Below, piece by piece: positions 31,680-41,391 of a DNA stretch of 64,000 nucleotides. The DNA lies in assembly GCA_944320355.1 (NCBI GenBank), contig CALUHC010000022.1, forward strand, positions 62,001 to 126,000. The letters run 5' to 3'. The notes beneath the pieces were generated by a model. The model was not told the DNA's origin, searched no databases, and saw nothing but the letters and a program-made list of their open reading frames with translations. Each line of letters opens with the position of its first letter. Position 1 is the first letter of the stretch. The stretch is from an uncultured Prevotella sp. GTDB lineage: Bacteria; Bacteroidota; Bacteroidia; Bacteroidales; Bacteroidaceae. The translations under genes and the position numbers were made by a program.

Positions 31680-34607
31680 ATGAAACGACTCTTACTGATG
31701 ATTGCCATGACAGTGGCAACTACTGCTATTTTTGCCCAGCGGGCCATTACCGGAACAGTGATAGAGAGCGACACGAAGGAGCCTCTGGCCCTGACCACAG
31801 TGAAGTTGCTCAAGGCAGATAGCACGATGGTGAAGGGAGTGCTCACCGCAACCAACGGCTCTTTCTCTGTCGAGGCGCCGGCTGACGGCAAGTACATACT
31901 GCAAGTGTCGTGCATCGGGTACAAGAACTACCACCGCAACGTGACGATAAGCGGCGGCAAGGGCGTGAAAGCGGGCACCATAGCCATGGAGCCTGACGCC
32001 ATAATGCTGAAGGGCGCCACCGTGACGGGGCGCGCTCTCAAGGTGACAACAAAGGAAGACACATTCGTATATAACGCCAGCGCGTACCGCACTCCCGCAG
32101 GCTCGGTGGTGGAAGAGCTGATAAAGCGTCTGCCGGGAGCCAAGGTGGACGATGATGGAAACATCACCATCAACGGCAAGAGCGTGTCGAAGATACTCGT
32201 TGACGGCAAGGAGTTCATGACCGGCGACACCAAGACGGCGCTGAAAAACCTGCCCACGTCGATAATAGAAAAGGTGAAATCGTATGACCAGAAGAGCGAC
32301 CTCGCCCGCGTCTCGGGCATCGACGACGGCGAGGAGGAGACCGTGCTCGACTTCGGAATCAAGAAAGGCATGAACAAAGGCTACCTGACCAACACCGATC
32401 TGGCATACGGAACGCACGACCGGTACGCCGCGCGGCTGATGGCGGCCCACTTCACCGACAAAATAAAAATCATGGGATTCGGCAATGCCGAGAACATAAA
32501 CGGACGCGGATTCGGCGGGCGCGGCGGGCGCTTCGGCGGCGGGCGGCGCGGACTTTCCGCCTCAAAGATGCTCGGGGTCAACTTCAACTACGAGGAGAAA
32601 GACAAGTTGAGGCTCGACGGAAGCGTGCGCTGGAACCACAGTGACGGCGACACCAGGACAGAAAACTCGTCGGAGAACTTCGTGAACACCGAAGGCTCGT
32701 TCTCCAACAGCGTCAACCAGAGCTTCTCGCGCAGCGACTCGTGGAACGCGCAGATGCGCTTCGAGTGGCACCCCGACACAATGACCACCATCATGTTCCG
32801 TCCCACCATGAGCTATTCCTACAGCGACGGCATCAGCATGAACCAGTCGGCAATGTTCAGCGACGACCCCTTCCTTTATGTGGACAACCCGCTCTCGGCC
32901 GAGTCGATAGCCTTGATGGACGCCGACTCACTGGCCGTCAACTCGCGCCAGAACCAGAGCATCACCTACAGCGACTCCAAGAGCTTCGGCGGAATGCTCA
33001 TGCTGAACCGCAGGCTCAACTCATCCGGGCGCAACATAACACTGCGCCTGAGGGGCAACTACGGCGAGAGCGAGAGCAAGAGCCTCAACACCAACAACGT
33101 GCACCTGTACAAAACGCTCAACGCCATGGGCCTGGACTCAACCTACCAGACCAACCGCTACAACACCACTCCGCAGAAAAACTGGGACTACAGCGTGCGC
33201 GCCACATACAGCGAGCCGATAATGAAGGCCACATATCTGCAGTTCAGCTATGAGTTCCAGTACAAATACACCAAGAGCGACCGCTCCACCTACGACTTCA
33301 GCAACCTCGGAGAGGACTTCTTCAGCGGCCTCTCGCCCATATACCGCGGCTGGGACGACTATCTGGCGCGCCTCGACAACCCGCTCGACAGCTACCTTGA
33401 CGATGACCTCAGCCGCTTCTCCGAGTACAAGAACTACATACACAACATCCAAGTGATGATGCGCATAGTGCGCCCCAAGTACAACCTCAACTTCGGCGTG
33501 ACCGTGATTCCGCAGAAGACCAACTTCAGGCAAGACTACCAGGGCGTGTCTACCGACACCACGCGGACCGTCACCAACATCTCGCCTTCGCTCAATTTCC
33601 GGTGGAAAATATCGAAGGTGAGCCAGCTCAGGGTGTGGTATCGCGGAACGACAAGCCAGCCGAGCATGACCAACCTGCTCGACATCACCGACGACAGCGA
33701 CCCGCTGAACATCTCGATGGGTAACCCCGGACTGCGCCCGTCGTTCACCAACACCTTCAGGATGTTCTACAACAATTACATACAGAAGCGCTACAAGACC
33801 ATCATGGCCAACCTCAACGTCACTACGACGAGCAACGCCATAAGCAACATGGTGCGCTACGACCCCGTCACCGGAGGCCGCACCACGCGCCCTGAGAACA
33901 TCAACGGCAACTGGAATGCCCGCGGACAGTTCATGTTCAACACCGCTATCGACACCGCCGGATACTTCAACATCAGCACGAACACCGAGATAAAGTACGA
34001 CAACAGCGTGGGCTACGTGAGTGTGGACAACCGTGACTCGGAGAAGAACACCACCCGCAGCCTTGGCATAGAGGAAGAGCTGACCGCCGGCTACCGCAAC
34101 GACTGGTTCGAGTTCGAACTGAACGGCTCGGTGGAATACAACCACGCGCGCAACCAGCTCATGACCAACGGCAACCTCGACACGTGGGAGTTCGCCTACG
34201 GTTTCAACTCAAACGTAAGGCTGCCGTGGGGCACCGAGGTGGCCTTCGACCTCAACATGAACAGCCGCCGGGGCTACACCGACGAGTCGCTAAACACGAA
34301 CGAGCTGATATGGAACGCGCAGATAAGCCAGAGTTTCCTCAAAAAGAACAACCTCATCGTGATGCTACAGTTCTACGACCTGCTCAACCAGCAGAGCAAC
34401 TTCAGCCGCACCATCAGCGCGATGGAGCGTAGCGACACGGAGTATAACGCGGTTACGAATTTCGCGATGCTTCACGTTGTTTACCGCATGAACATCTTCG
34501 GAGGCAAGGCGGCGCGCCAGGGTATGAACCAGGGAGGCCCCGGCAGGGAGGGACCCGGCGGCCGCGGCCCGCGCGGAGGCGGATTCGGAGGCCCGCGCCG
34601 CTTCTGA
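31680..34607 (+). CDS. outer-membrane beta-barrel protein (TonB-receptor-like, OMP_b-brl_3 type)
   Basis: 975 aa. Signal peptide MKRLLLMIAMTVATTAIFAQ, then a carboxypeptidase-regulatory-like domain (about 22-100, TGTVIESDTKEPLALTTVKL), a plug-like region (VEELIKRLPGAKVDDDGNIT, ILVDGKEFMTGD) and a large C-terminal barrel. Two Gly/Arg-rich segments stand out: RGFGGRGGRFGGGRRG (about 273-290) and a tail after residue 940 ending GGPRRF. The tail lies past the last barrel strand and does not end in the usual aromatic. No SusD partner. ATG at 31680 chosen for the signal peptide; the frame opens 39 nt earlier. Substrate unknown. Confidence 0.88.
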   Translation: MKRLLLMIAMTVATTAIFAQRAITGTVIESDTKEPLALTTVKLLKADSTMVKGVLTATNGSFSVEAPADGKYILQVSCIGYKNYHRNVTISGGKGVKAGTIAMEPDAIMLKGATVTGRALKVTTKEDTFVYNASAYRTPAGSVVEELIKRLPGAKVDDDGNITINGKSVSKILVDGKEFMTGDTKTALKNLPTSIIEKVKSYDQKSDLARVSGIDDGEEETVLDFGIKKGMNKGYLTNTDLAYGTHDRYAARLMAAHFTDKIKIMGFGNAENINGRGFGGRGGRFGGGRRGLSASKMLGVNFNYEEKDKLRLDGSVRWNHSDGDTRTENSSENFVNTEGSFSNSVNQSFSRSDSWNAQMRFEWHPDTMTTIMFRPTMSYSYSDGISMNQSAMFSDDPFLYVDNPLSAESIALMDADSLAVNSRQNQSITYSDSKSFGGMLMLNRRLNSSGRNITLRLRGNYGESESKSLNTNNVHLYKTLNAMGLDSTYQTNRYNTTPQKNWDYSVRATYSEPIMKATYLQFSYEFQYKYTKSDRSTYDFSNLGEDFFSGLSPIYRGWDDYLARLDNPLDSYLDDDLSRFSEYKNYIHNIQVMMRIVRPKYNLNFGVTVIPQKTNFRQDYQGVSTDTTRTVTNISPSLNFRWKISKVSQLRVWYRGTTSQPSMTNLLDITDDSDPLNISMGNPGLRPSFTNTFRMFYNNYIQKRYKTIMANLNVTTTSNAISNMVRYDPVTGGRTTRPENINGNWNARGQFMFNTAIDTAGYFNISTNTEIKYDNSVGYVSVDNRDSEKNTTRSLGIEEELTAGYRNDWFEFELNGSVEYNHARNQLMTNGNLDTWEFAYGFNSNVRLPWGTEVAFDLNMNSRRGYTDESLNTNELIWNAQISQSFLKKNNLIVMLQFYDLLNQQSNFSRTISAMERSDTEYNAVTNFAMLHVVYRMNIFGGKAARQGMNQGGPGREGPGGRGPRGGGFGGPRRF

Positions 34608-34655
34608 CGGTATGGCGCGGCTCGCCGTCCGCTTGGCCGAACATACGCAAAAGAC

Positions 34656-34703
34656 ACAATAGTTGAGGGGCGCAGCCAGTCGGCTGCGCCCCTCAACTAT
34701 TGT
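34656..34703. terminator. bidirectional intrinsic terminator
   Basis: A perfect 22-bp stem (ACAATAGTTGAGGGGCGCAG... with its complement at 34682-34703) and 4-nt loop, followed by TTTT on both strands. It separates the convergent barrel and gltD genes. Confidence 0.95.
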
Positions 34704-34774
34704 TTTTGTGCCGTTCATCAGCCAACGTCGTGCGGCACATCATCTCATGTCCGTATGCCTGTCGGCCGGCATTC

Positions 34775-36142
34775 TCATGCGTTTTCGTCGGCAGAGTCGT
34801 TTGCGGCAGGGGTCGCGGAGTCCACGGCCTGCAAGAGTTTTATGGCGTCCACATACTTGGCCATGCCCTCGGCCACGCGCTTGGCGTCGCGCATGGCCAG
34901 CACAACTGTTGACGGGCGGTTCACCACGTCGCCGCCGGCAAACACGCCTTTGCGCGTGGTCATGCCGTAAGGGTTCTCGCGCGTGAGCACATATCCGCGC
35001 TCATCCACCTCTATGCCCTTTGTGGTCGACACGATGCGGCTGGCAGGCAGCGAGCCGATGGCCATGAGAACCTTGTCCGCTTTCTCTATGCGCCGCTCGC
35101 CGCCGTGCTCTATCACGACTCCGCTGAGCACGCCGTTGTAGTCAAGTATCTCCACTATGCTCGACTCCCAGTTGAACTTCACGCCTTCCTCCACGGCTTC
35201 CTCATACTCCGAGCGCAGCGCACTCATGTCGTTTATGGTGCGGTGATAGACAATCTCCACGTCCTTGGCTCCCATGCGTATGGCCGTGCGGGCGGCGTCC
35301 ATGGCTGTGTTCCCGCATCCGATGACGAACACGCGGTCGCCCTCATGCACGGGCACGTCCTCGCGGGCTATGCTGCCCTCGTGGTAGAGGCTGACCTTTC
35401 GCAGGAAGTAGACGGCCTGGCGCACTCCGCGCAGGTTGCGCCCCGGGATGTCGGGCTTGCGTGGCTTCACGGTGCCGGTGCCCATGAATATGGCGTCGAA
35501 GCCTCGCTCGAAGAGCTGGTCGATGTTGATGTCGGTGCCCACGGTGATGTTGCAGTGGAACACCACGCCCAGTTCCTCTATCTTTTTTATCTCGCGGCGC
35601 ACCACGTCTTTGGGCAGGCGGTATTCCGGTATGCCGAACATGAGCACTCCTCCCGGCTCCGGTTCCATTTCCAGCACCTCCACGTTGAAGCCCATGCGGG
35701 CCAGGTCGCCGGCTATTGTCAGCCCCGCCGGCCCTGAGCCTATCACGGCCACGCGGCCGCGGGTCTTCGGTTGCAGCTTCTCGCGTATCAGGCTCATGTC
35801 TCCGTCGAAGTCGGCTATGAAGCGTTCGAGCTTGCCCACGTGTATGCCTTCGCCCTTCTTGGCGAGCACGCAGTGGCCTTCGCACTGCTTCTCGTGTGGG
35901 CACACGCGGCCGCAAACGGCCGGCAGGTTGCTCTTGTCGTTGATTATCTTCATGGCGTTGCCGAAGTTTCCCTTCGATATTTCGTGAATCCAGTCGGGGA
36001 TGTCTTGGCTGATGGGGCATCCCTTGCTGCACTGCGGGACCTTGCAGTGCAGGCAGCGCTTGGCCTCGTTGATGGCTTCGAGGATGGAATATCCCTCGTT
36101 CACTTCGTGGAATAAGTCTTTCTGATCCAGCTCTCTTTCCAT
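34775..36142 (-). CDS. gltD: NADPH-dependent glutamate synthase small subunit (GltD-like)
   Basis: 455 aa. An N-terminal iron-sulphur part has AKRCLHCKVPQCSKGCPISQ (4 Cys, about 28-47) and CGRVCPHEKQCEGHC. An FAD motif VAVIGSGPAGLTIAGDLARM and an NADPH motif VFVIGCGNTAMDAARTA follow, with the end GVFAGGDVV. The large subunit gltB is not in the window. Homologues also act as NfnB/SudA-type flavoproteins with a partner encoded elsewhere, so glutamate synthesis is likely but not certain. It is transcribed alone from a TATCTTTG promoter. Confidence 0.88.
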   Translation of the reverse strand: MERELDQKDLFHEVNEGYSILEAINEAKRCLHCKVPQCSKGCPISQDIPDWIHEISKGNFGNAMKIINDKSNLPAVCGRVCPHEKQCEGHCVLAKKGEGIHVGKLERFIADFDGDMSLIREKLQPKTRGRVAVIGSGPAGLTIAGDLARMGFNVEVLEMEPEPGGVLMFGIPEYRLPKDVVRREIKKIEELGVVFHCNITVGTDINIDQLFERGFDAIFMGTGTVKPRKPDIPGRNLRGVRQAVYFLRKVSLYHEGSIAREDVPVHEGDRVFVIGCGNTAMDAARTAIRMGAKDVEIVYHRTINDMSALRSEYEEAVEEGVKFNWESSIVEILDYNGVLSGVVIEHGGERRIEKADKVLMAIGSLPASRIVSTTKGIEVDERGYVLTRENPYGMTTRKGVFAGGDVVNRPSTVVLAMRDAKRVAEGMAKYVDAIKLLQAVDSATPAANDSADENA

Positions 36143-36186
36143 ATCTTAAAGTAGTTTATTTGGTTACTATGGCGATATATATACCG

Positions 36187-36194
36187 CAAAGATA
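36187..36194 (-). promoter_or_regulatory. promoter of gltD
   Basis: -7 TATCTTTG on the minus strand with a TTTG 19 nt upstream (in the reverse complement of 36207-36219), 45 nt before the ATG. Confidence 0.65.
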
Positions 36195-36257
36195 CGTTAA
36201 CTTTGACATTCTGCAAAATAATCGTTGGCTTTTATTTCACAACCGGCATATTTAGCG

Positions 36258-36265
36258 TACCTTTG
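36258..36265 (+). promoter_or_regulatory. -7 promoter box of aroB
   Basis: TACCTTTG, a full TAnnTTTG match, about 90 nt before the aroB ATG. It shows that the longer frame starting at 36203 is not the gene start. Confidence 0.6.
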
Positions 36266-36355
36266 CAGGGGATAAGCAGCACTCGGGTAACGGCGGGCAA
36301 GTCCGCTTTCAGCCCGTTTGCGCTGGCATTGCAACCACACAAACGCAACAGATAT

Positions 36356-37408
36356 ATGCAGAAACAAACTATCGTAATATCCGACGACATTGGCCGCTCG
36401 CTGGCCGATGCCATCGCCGAATGCCCTCACGACCGCCTCTTCGCGCTCGCCGACGAGACCACGGCGCGGCTCTGCCTGCCCGTGGCGCGCCGCTGCGGGG
36501 CCATGGCCTCGGCGCCGCTGATAACCATACCGGCCACCGACACCAACAAGACTCTCGACTCGCTGGCCCACGTGTGGGCTGAGCTGGGGCGGCTCGGGGC
36601 CACTCGCCACTCGCTGCTTGTCAACATTGGCGGTGGCATGGTGACCGACCTCGGGGGCTTTGCTGCCTCTACCTTCAAGCGCGGCATCAGCTACATAAAC
36701 ATCCCAACCACGCTGCTTGCCATGGTCGACGCGTCGGTGGGAGGCAAGACAGGCATCAACTTCGGCGGGCTGAAGAACGAGGTGGGCGTGTTCAGCAACG
36801 CCCGCAGCGTGATTCTGGACACCGAGTTCCTGCGCACCATGGATGCCGCCAACCTGCGATCGGGCTACGCCGAGATGCTGAAGCACGGCCTCATCAGCAG
36901 CGAGAGCGCGTGGGCCGACCTACTGTCGTTCGACCTCGACAGCCCAGACCTCGGCCGACTGCGCCAGATGGTGGCCGACTCCGTGAGGGTGAAGGAGCGC
37001 ATAGTGGAGCAGGACCCAACGGAGCAGGGCCTGCGCAAGGCTCTCAACCTGGGCCACACGGCCGGCCACGCCTTCGAGTCGCTGGCTCTCAGCCGCCGCC
37101 CTGTGCTCCACGGATATGCCGTGGCATACGGACTGGTGTGCGAACTCTACCTGAGCGCGGTCAAGGCCGGATTCCCCACCGACAAGATGCGCCAGACCGT
37201 GAGCTTCGTAAACGCCAACTACGGCAAGATGGACATCACCTGCGACGACTATCCAGCGCTCTACGAGCTTATGACCCACGACAAGAAGAACACCGCCGGC
37301 ACAATAAACTTCACGCTGCTCGGCGGCATCGGCGACATAAGGATAAACCAGACGGCTACGAAGGAAGAGATTTTCGAGGCCCTCGACTTCTACCGCGAGA
37401 GCAACTGA
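36356..37408 (+). CDS. aroB: 3-dehydroquinate synthase
   Basis: 350 aa. Family motifs are LVNIGGGMVTDLGGFAAST (NAD and metal region), INIPTTLLAMVDASVGGKTGIN, the zinc-binding GYAEMLKHGLI and ALNLGHTAGHAFESLA, and VLHGYAVAYGL. It converts DAHP to 3-dehydroquinate, the second shikimate-pathway step, leading to chorismate for aromatic amino acids and for the menaquinone genes 0.3 kb away. ATG at 36356 (MQKQTIVISD) follows a GATAT-rich leader. Confidence 0.96.
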   Translation: MQKQTIVISDDIGRSLADAIAECPHDRLFALADETTARLCLPVARRCGAMASAPLITIPATDTNKTLDSLAHVWAELGRLGATRHSLLVNIGGGMVTDLGGFAASTFKRGISYINIPTTLLAMVDASVGGKTGINFGGLKNEVGVFSNARSVILDTEFLRTMDAANLRSGYAEMLKHGLISSESAWADLLSFDLDSPDLGRLRQMVADSVRVKERIVEQDPTEQGLRKALNLGHTAGHAFESLALSRRPVLHGYAVAYGLVCELYLSAVKAGFPTDKMRQTVSFVNANYGKMDITCDDYPALYELMTHDKKNTAGTINFTLLGGIGDIRINQTATKEEIFEALDFYRESN

Positions 37409-37471
37409 CGGCCCGCTCGTGGGTGTGCTCGTGGGCAGCGGGCCATCCGCCCGGAAGCGTATCAAAAATCA

Positions 37472-37580
37472 AGGGCTGCCGTTTCGTCGTGCAATATGTG
37501 CCGTTTCGTGACGCGAAACGGCACGTTTCATCATGCAAAACGGGTCGTTTCGCACTGCGAAACGACCCGTTTTGCAACCC
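37472..37580. repeat. 22-bp phased palindrome array 6
   Basis: Cores at 37472 (degenerate), 37494, 37516, 37538 and 37560. The last two form a perfect 17-bp stem with loop ACT (AAAACGGGTCGTTTCGC and its complement). It lies between convergent aroB and menE; the rest of the 245-bp gap holds nothing else. Confidence 0.85.
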
Positions 37581-37653
37581 CACTGATTGTCAGCGATTTA
37601 CAGAGGCGGCGCGAGCCTTGTGCCGTGTGGCAAAAAACAAAGTCGCCCCGGCG

Positions 37654-38643
37654 CTATCCCGCCTCGCGTGCGGCCTCATCGGCGGCCATGCGCTCGGCCT
37701 CCTTGCGGGCGGGCTTGCCCGTGCCGGTCAGCGGGAGGCGGCTCACGGCCATATAGTGGCGCGGCTGCCAGTAGCGCGGCAGCACGGCGCGGCAGGCAGC
37801 CTCGGCCTCGGCCGTGCCGGCGGCCTGCACCATCAGCACCACGGCCTCGCCCAGCCGTGGGTCGCGCCGCTTGGTTATCATGAACGGGGCGGCTATATGC
37901 GGGGCGAGCATTCGCTCCACCTCCTCGGCCTGTATCTTTATGCCGCCGCTGCAGATGACGTTGTCCTTGCGCCCGATGATGCGGAAGCGGCGGCCGTCGG
38001 AGTCCAGGCGGGCAATGTCGTTGGTGGTTATCGTGGCCTCGCACACGGCCGGAGCGTCGATGACAAGGCAGCCCTCGGCCGACAGGCTGACGCTGACGCC
38101 GCTGAAGGGTGTGTACCACTGGCTCGCCCCGGGGCCGCTGAGGCGGCGCAGTGCTATGTGCGACAGCGTCTCGGTCATGCCGTAGGTGCTCCACACGGCG
38201 TTGGGGAAGCCGCGCAGCCTGTCGGCCATGGCCTCATCGACAGCACCGCCGCCAATGATGAGGTGGCGCACGGAGCGCAGCAACTCGCACTCGCGCTCTA
38301 CCTGCAGCGAGCCATACACCTGCATGGGTACCATGGCGGCAAACACGGGCGGAACCGAAAGACCGGCCAAGGGATGGCCCGACGGCGGCACGCAGACCAG
38401 CCGCAGGCCGCACACCTCGGCGCGCACCACCACCATCTTGCCCGCTATGTAGTCCAGAGGCATGCACAGCAGGGCGGTGTCGCCCCGGCGCAGGCCGAGA
38501 AAGGAGCACGTGATGCGGGCCGAGGCGGCCATGCGCCGCTTCTCCACCCACAGGGGCTTGGGGCTGCCCGTTGACCCGCTGGTGTGCACAAGCACACGAG
38601 GGGCGGGGCTGCGCCACTCTGCCAGAAACTCCTCTACGGTCAT
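37654..38643 (-). CDS. menE: o-succinylbenzoate-CoA ligase
   Basis: 329 aa, an adenylate-forming enzyme that activates o-succinylbenzoate with CoA. The P-loop is HTSGSTGSPKP (about 20-30). MLLDYIAGKMVVVRA-like, STYGMTETLSHIALR and the hinge IIGRKDNVICSGGIKIQAEE follow. It is shorter than E. coli MenE (451 aa), because most of the region before the P-loop is absent, as in Bacteroidetes homologues. The ATG at 38643 overlaps the menC stop by 4 nt; the long frame to 39297 is antisense to coding logic and rejected. Last gene of menB-menC-menE. Confidence 0.9.
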   Translation of the reverse strand: MTVEEFLAEWRSPAPRVLVHTSGSTGSPKPLWVEKRRMAASARITCSFLGLRRGDTALLCMPLDYIAGKMVVVRAEVCGLRLVCVPPSGHPLAGLSVPPVFAAMVPMQVYGSLQVERECELLRSVRHLIIGGGAVDEAMADRLRGFPNAVWSTYGMTETLSHIALRRLSGPGASQWYTPFSGVSVSLSAEGCLVIDAPAVCEATITTNDIARLDSDGRRFRIIGRKDNVICSGGIKIQAEEVERMLAPHIAAPFMITKRRDPRLGEAVVLMVQAAGTAEAEAACRAVLPRYWQPRHYMAVSRLPLTGTGKPARKEAERMAADEAAREAG

Positions 38644-39683
38644 AGCCCCGGATTGAACCATAGCGCGTCCTTCCTTATCTCTATCGGCATGGCCACGTTG
38701 TCGGTGTAGAGCAGGCCCGTGCCGAGGCCCTGCGCCATGGTGATATGGTCGCCATATACGTGGGCGGCGAGCTGAGCCACGGCGTTGAGGCCCACGTTGC
38801 TCTCCAGCGCGCTGGTTATCCACGAGCCAATGTCGCGCCACCGCGCCATGCGCACCCATTCCTCCACGCCGCGCATCCCGCCGTGGAGCGACGGCTTCAG
38901 CACTATGTAGGCCGGCTTTATGATGTTGAGCAGCTCCTCCTTCGTGGTCGGGTCGTTGACCCCGATGAGCTCCTCGTCGAGAGCTATGGGCAGCGGCGCG
39001 TCGCGGCAGAGCGCCGCCATGTCGCCCCAGCGGCGCGTGCGTATGGGCTGCTCGATGGAGTGCACGGCATACTGCGACAGCAGCTCCAGCTTGTACAGTG
39101 CCTCGTCTATGGCGAAGGCGCAGTTGGCGTCGAGGCGTATCTGCATGGTGCGGTGCGAGAAGCGGTCGCGAATGCGCTTCAGCAAGTCCAGCTCGGCATC
39201 GAAATCTATCGCGCCTATCTTCAGCTTTATGCACGTGAAGCCCTGCTCTATCTTCTGCTCCATGCGGGCCAGCATCTCGTCGTGCGAGCCCATCCACACC
39301 AGGCCGTTGATGGGTATTCCCTCCTCGCCGCGGCTGAATGCCGTGTCGAACAGTGCGGCCGAGCCGGCGTTGAAGCTGCGCATGGCCGTCTCCAGGCCGA
39401 AGAGCATAGACGGATAGTCTTCCATGGCGGCGTAGTCAATCTCGCCTTCCCGCTCCAGCCTGTCGCAGAAAGCGCGCAGCCGGCTCTCATAATCCGGCAC
39501 GGCGTCGCAGCTGAGGTCGGGCAGCGGGGCGCATTCGCCCACGCCGCGTCGGCCCGGCCGGCCTGGCGAGGTCAACTCGATGAACCACGACACGCGCTCG
39601 GTGTAGACCCCGCGCGAGGTGCCGGCCGGCTGCTTGAAGTGCAGCGTGCGCGGCGTAATCTTTATTTCAAACTTCTTTTCCAT
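38640..39683 (-). CDS. menC: o-succinylbenzoate synthase
   Basis: 347 aa of the enolase superfamily. It dehydrates SHCHC to o-succinylbenzoate. The acid/base lysine is in FTCIKLKIGAIDFD, the metal ligands in IRLDANCAF, SIEQPI and IALDEELIG, and the second lysine in YIVLKPSLHGG. ATG at 39683 (MEKKFEIKIT) is chosen; the extension to 39755 is encoded by an A-rich GGTAAAA repeat and has no homology. It lies about 350 nt downstream of menB across a repeat region, and its stop overlaps menE. Confidence 0.93.
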   Translation of the reverse strand: MEKKFEIKITPRTLHFKQPAGTSRGVYTERVSWFIELTSPGRPGRRGVGECAPLPDLSCDAVPDYESRLRAFCDRLEREGEIDYAAMEDYPSMLFGLETAMRSFNAGSAALFDTAFSRGEEGIPINGLVWMGSHDEMLARMEQKIEQGFTCIKLKIGAIDFDAELDLLKRIRDRFSHRTMQIRLDANCAFAIDEALYKLELLSQYAVHSIEQPIRTRRWGDMAALCRDAPLPIALDEELIGVNDPTTKEELLNIIKPAYIVLKPSLHGGMRGVEEWVRMARWRDIGSWITSALESNVGLNAVAQLAAHVYGDHITMAQGLGTGLLYTDNVAMPIEIRKDALWFNPGL

Positions 39684-39690
39684 CTTATAA

Positions 39691-39722
39691 AGGTAAAAAG
39701 GTAAAAAAGTAAAGAGGTAAAA
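39691..39722. repeat. GGTAAAA simple repeat before menC
   Basis: Four GGTAAAAA-like units. The complementary TTTTTACC type run occurs at about 61430-61457. Low complexity; it may place an A-rich leader before the menC start on the plus reading. Confidence 0.5.
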
Positions 39723-39789
39723 AGCCATGCGGCAGAATGCGCAGAAGTCCACCAAACTTCCACAGGGGGAGGCTCAGACTGCGCGATTA

Positions 39790-40031
39790 GCAAAGCACTT
39801 GTCCTCTAACTCCTCAGCGGAGTGCAACGAAGCGATAATTTCCTCTAACTTCTTTAACTCCCTAAGAGCATTTGTCTGAACTCCTGCAACTACCGAACTC
39901 CTGACTACTGAACAATCGTCCGCACTCCTGCCTCCAGTCTCCAGCCTCCTTACAAAGCATTTGTCTGAACTCCTGCAACTACTGAACTCCTGACTACTGA
40001 ACAATCGTCCGCACTCCTGCCTCCAGCTTCC
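39790..40031. repeat. tandem repeat flush with the menB stop
   Basis: Two copies of a unit beginning GCATTTGTCTGAACTCCTGC start at 39868 and 39957 (89-bp period). The second copy ends within a few bases of the menB TAA. A preceding stretch with CTCTAACTCC and AGCGATAATTTCC is related to the repeats at 15.6-15.8 kb. No gene between menC and menB. Confidence 0.8.
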
Positions 40032-40859
40032 TTATGGCAACTTGGGATATTTCTTGAAGTCTGGCTTGCGTTTTTCGAGGAAAGCGCGGCCGCCCTCCTG
40101 CGCCTCGTCGAGGAAGTAGTAGAGCATTGTGGCGTCGCCCGCCAGCTCCTGTATGCCCGCCTGGCCGTCAAGCTCGGCGTTCAGCCCTGCCTTGATCATG
40201 CGCAGGGCCAGCGGACTGCGCTCCATCATCGTCTCGGCCCACTCCACGCACTCGTCCTCAAGGCGGTCGAGCGGCACCACCTTGTTCACCAAGCCCATGC
40301 GCTCGGCCTCCTCCGCGCTGTACTGGCGGCACAGGAACCATATCTCGCGCGCCTTCTTCTGCCCCACGATGCGGGCAAGATAGCTTGCGCCGAAGCCCGC
40401 GTCGAACGAGCCAACCTTAGGTCCTGTCTGCCCGAAGATGGCGTTCTCGCTCGCGATGGTGAGGTCGCACACAAGGTGGAGCACGTGGCCGCCGCCGATG
40501 GCATAGCCGTTCACCATGGCGATGACTGGCTTGGGCAGGCGGCGTATCTGCATCTGCACATCGAGGACGTTGAGCCGCGGCACACCGTCCTCGCCCACAT
40601 AGCCGCCCCGGCCCTTCACGTTCATGTCGCCGCCCGAGCAGAATGCCTTGTCGCCCGCGCCGGTGAGTATCACCACGCCAATGCGCTGCGCCTCGCGGCA
40701 CCATGCCAGCGCACGCCCCATCTCCCACGTGGTGCGCGGCGTGAAGGCGTTGCGGTAGCGCGGCCGGTTGATGGTTATCTTCGCAATTCCGCCGTATTCC
40801 TCAAACAGTATCTCCTTAAAGTCAAACCCCTCGATGGGCTTCCATTCTCTTTTTCCCAT
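40032..40859 (-). CDS. menB: 1,4-dihydroxy-2-naphthoyl-CoA synthase
   Basis: 275 aa, crotonase fold. It closes the second ring of menaquinone from o-succinylbenzoyl-CoA. Specific MenB features are [32 protein letters not shown], the oxyanion segment [20 protein letters not shown] and the glycine/aspartate turn [35 protein letters not shown] and the end [16 protein letters not shown] are also typical. First gene of menB-menC-menE. Confidence 0.96.
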   Translation of the reverse strand: MGKREWKPIEGFDFKEILFEEYGGIAKITINRPRYRNAFTPRTTWEMGRALAWCREAQRIGVVILTGAGDKAFCSGGDMNVKGRGGYVGEDGVPRLNVLDVQMQIRRLPKPVIAMVNGYAIGGGHVLHLVCDLTIASENAIFGQTGPKVGSFDAGFGASYLARIVGQKKAREIWFLCRQYSAEEAERMGLVNKVVPLDRLEDECVEWAETMMERSPLALRMIKAGLNAELDGQAGIQELAGDATMLYYFLDEAQEGGRAFLEKRKPDFKKYPKLP

Positions 40860-41391
40860 ATATAAACCGTTTTCTATCTGTCATTTCAATCCACCAAAGG
40901 CCGCAACCCGGCCCATTGCCGGGCGCAGCTTAGCTTATGCAAAGGTAATGCAAATTTGGCGAACAGGGAAAGGCAATAGATGTTTTTGCATGGATATAAT
41001 CCATAGTTGTGAAAAACAAAGTATGTTTCCATTGTCACTTAGGGATGTTTGGAAAGCCGATAGCAAACTCAAAAACGGGCATTCGGCAGTTTTGTGACCG
41101 ATTTGGGTTAAAAGGAATCGTGACAAAAAACTTGACGTTAAAAGTCTATGGCATTTTTTGAATAGTTGACACCGACCTGCTGATTCGCATATCGCGCATA
41201 CTGCAACACGACTTTTTCCACGATATTTCATGCTGCATAGCCAAGGCAGAACAAGGGCCTGCTGACAAAAAAGAAGACTGATCGGGAATAAATCAGAGCT
41301 AAAAACAAATCCGCCTTTCAATGTTTCAGCGGCATTGGAAGGCGGATTTGACATAGAATAACGCGCAAAACGCAACAAGAGAAATCACTAA
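40860..41391. other. menB-menD intergenic region
   Basis: 530 bp with no gene. It holds a solo element-B end (TGACCGATTTGGGTTAAAAG at 41095-41114) and the menD terminator at 41301-41350. AT-richer than the flanking genes. Confidence 0.5.
41301..41350 (-). terminator. terminator of the menI-menF-menD operon
   Basis: CAAATCCGCCTTTCAATG (41306-41323) pairs with CATTGGAAGGCGGATTTG (one mismatch) around a 9-nt loop. On the minus strand it runs into GTTTTT, 40 nt after the menD stop. Confidence 0.85.

Noticed and set aside
38644-39297. N-terminal extension of menE
   Set aside because: It lies across menC in another frame and is Arg/His-rich nonsense; ATGA overlap at 38640-38643 marks the start.
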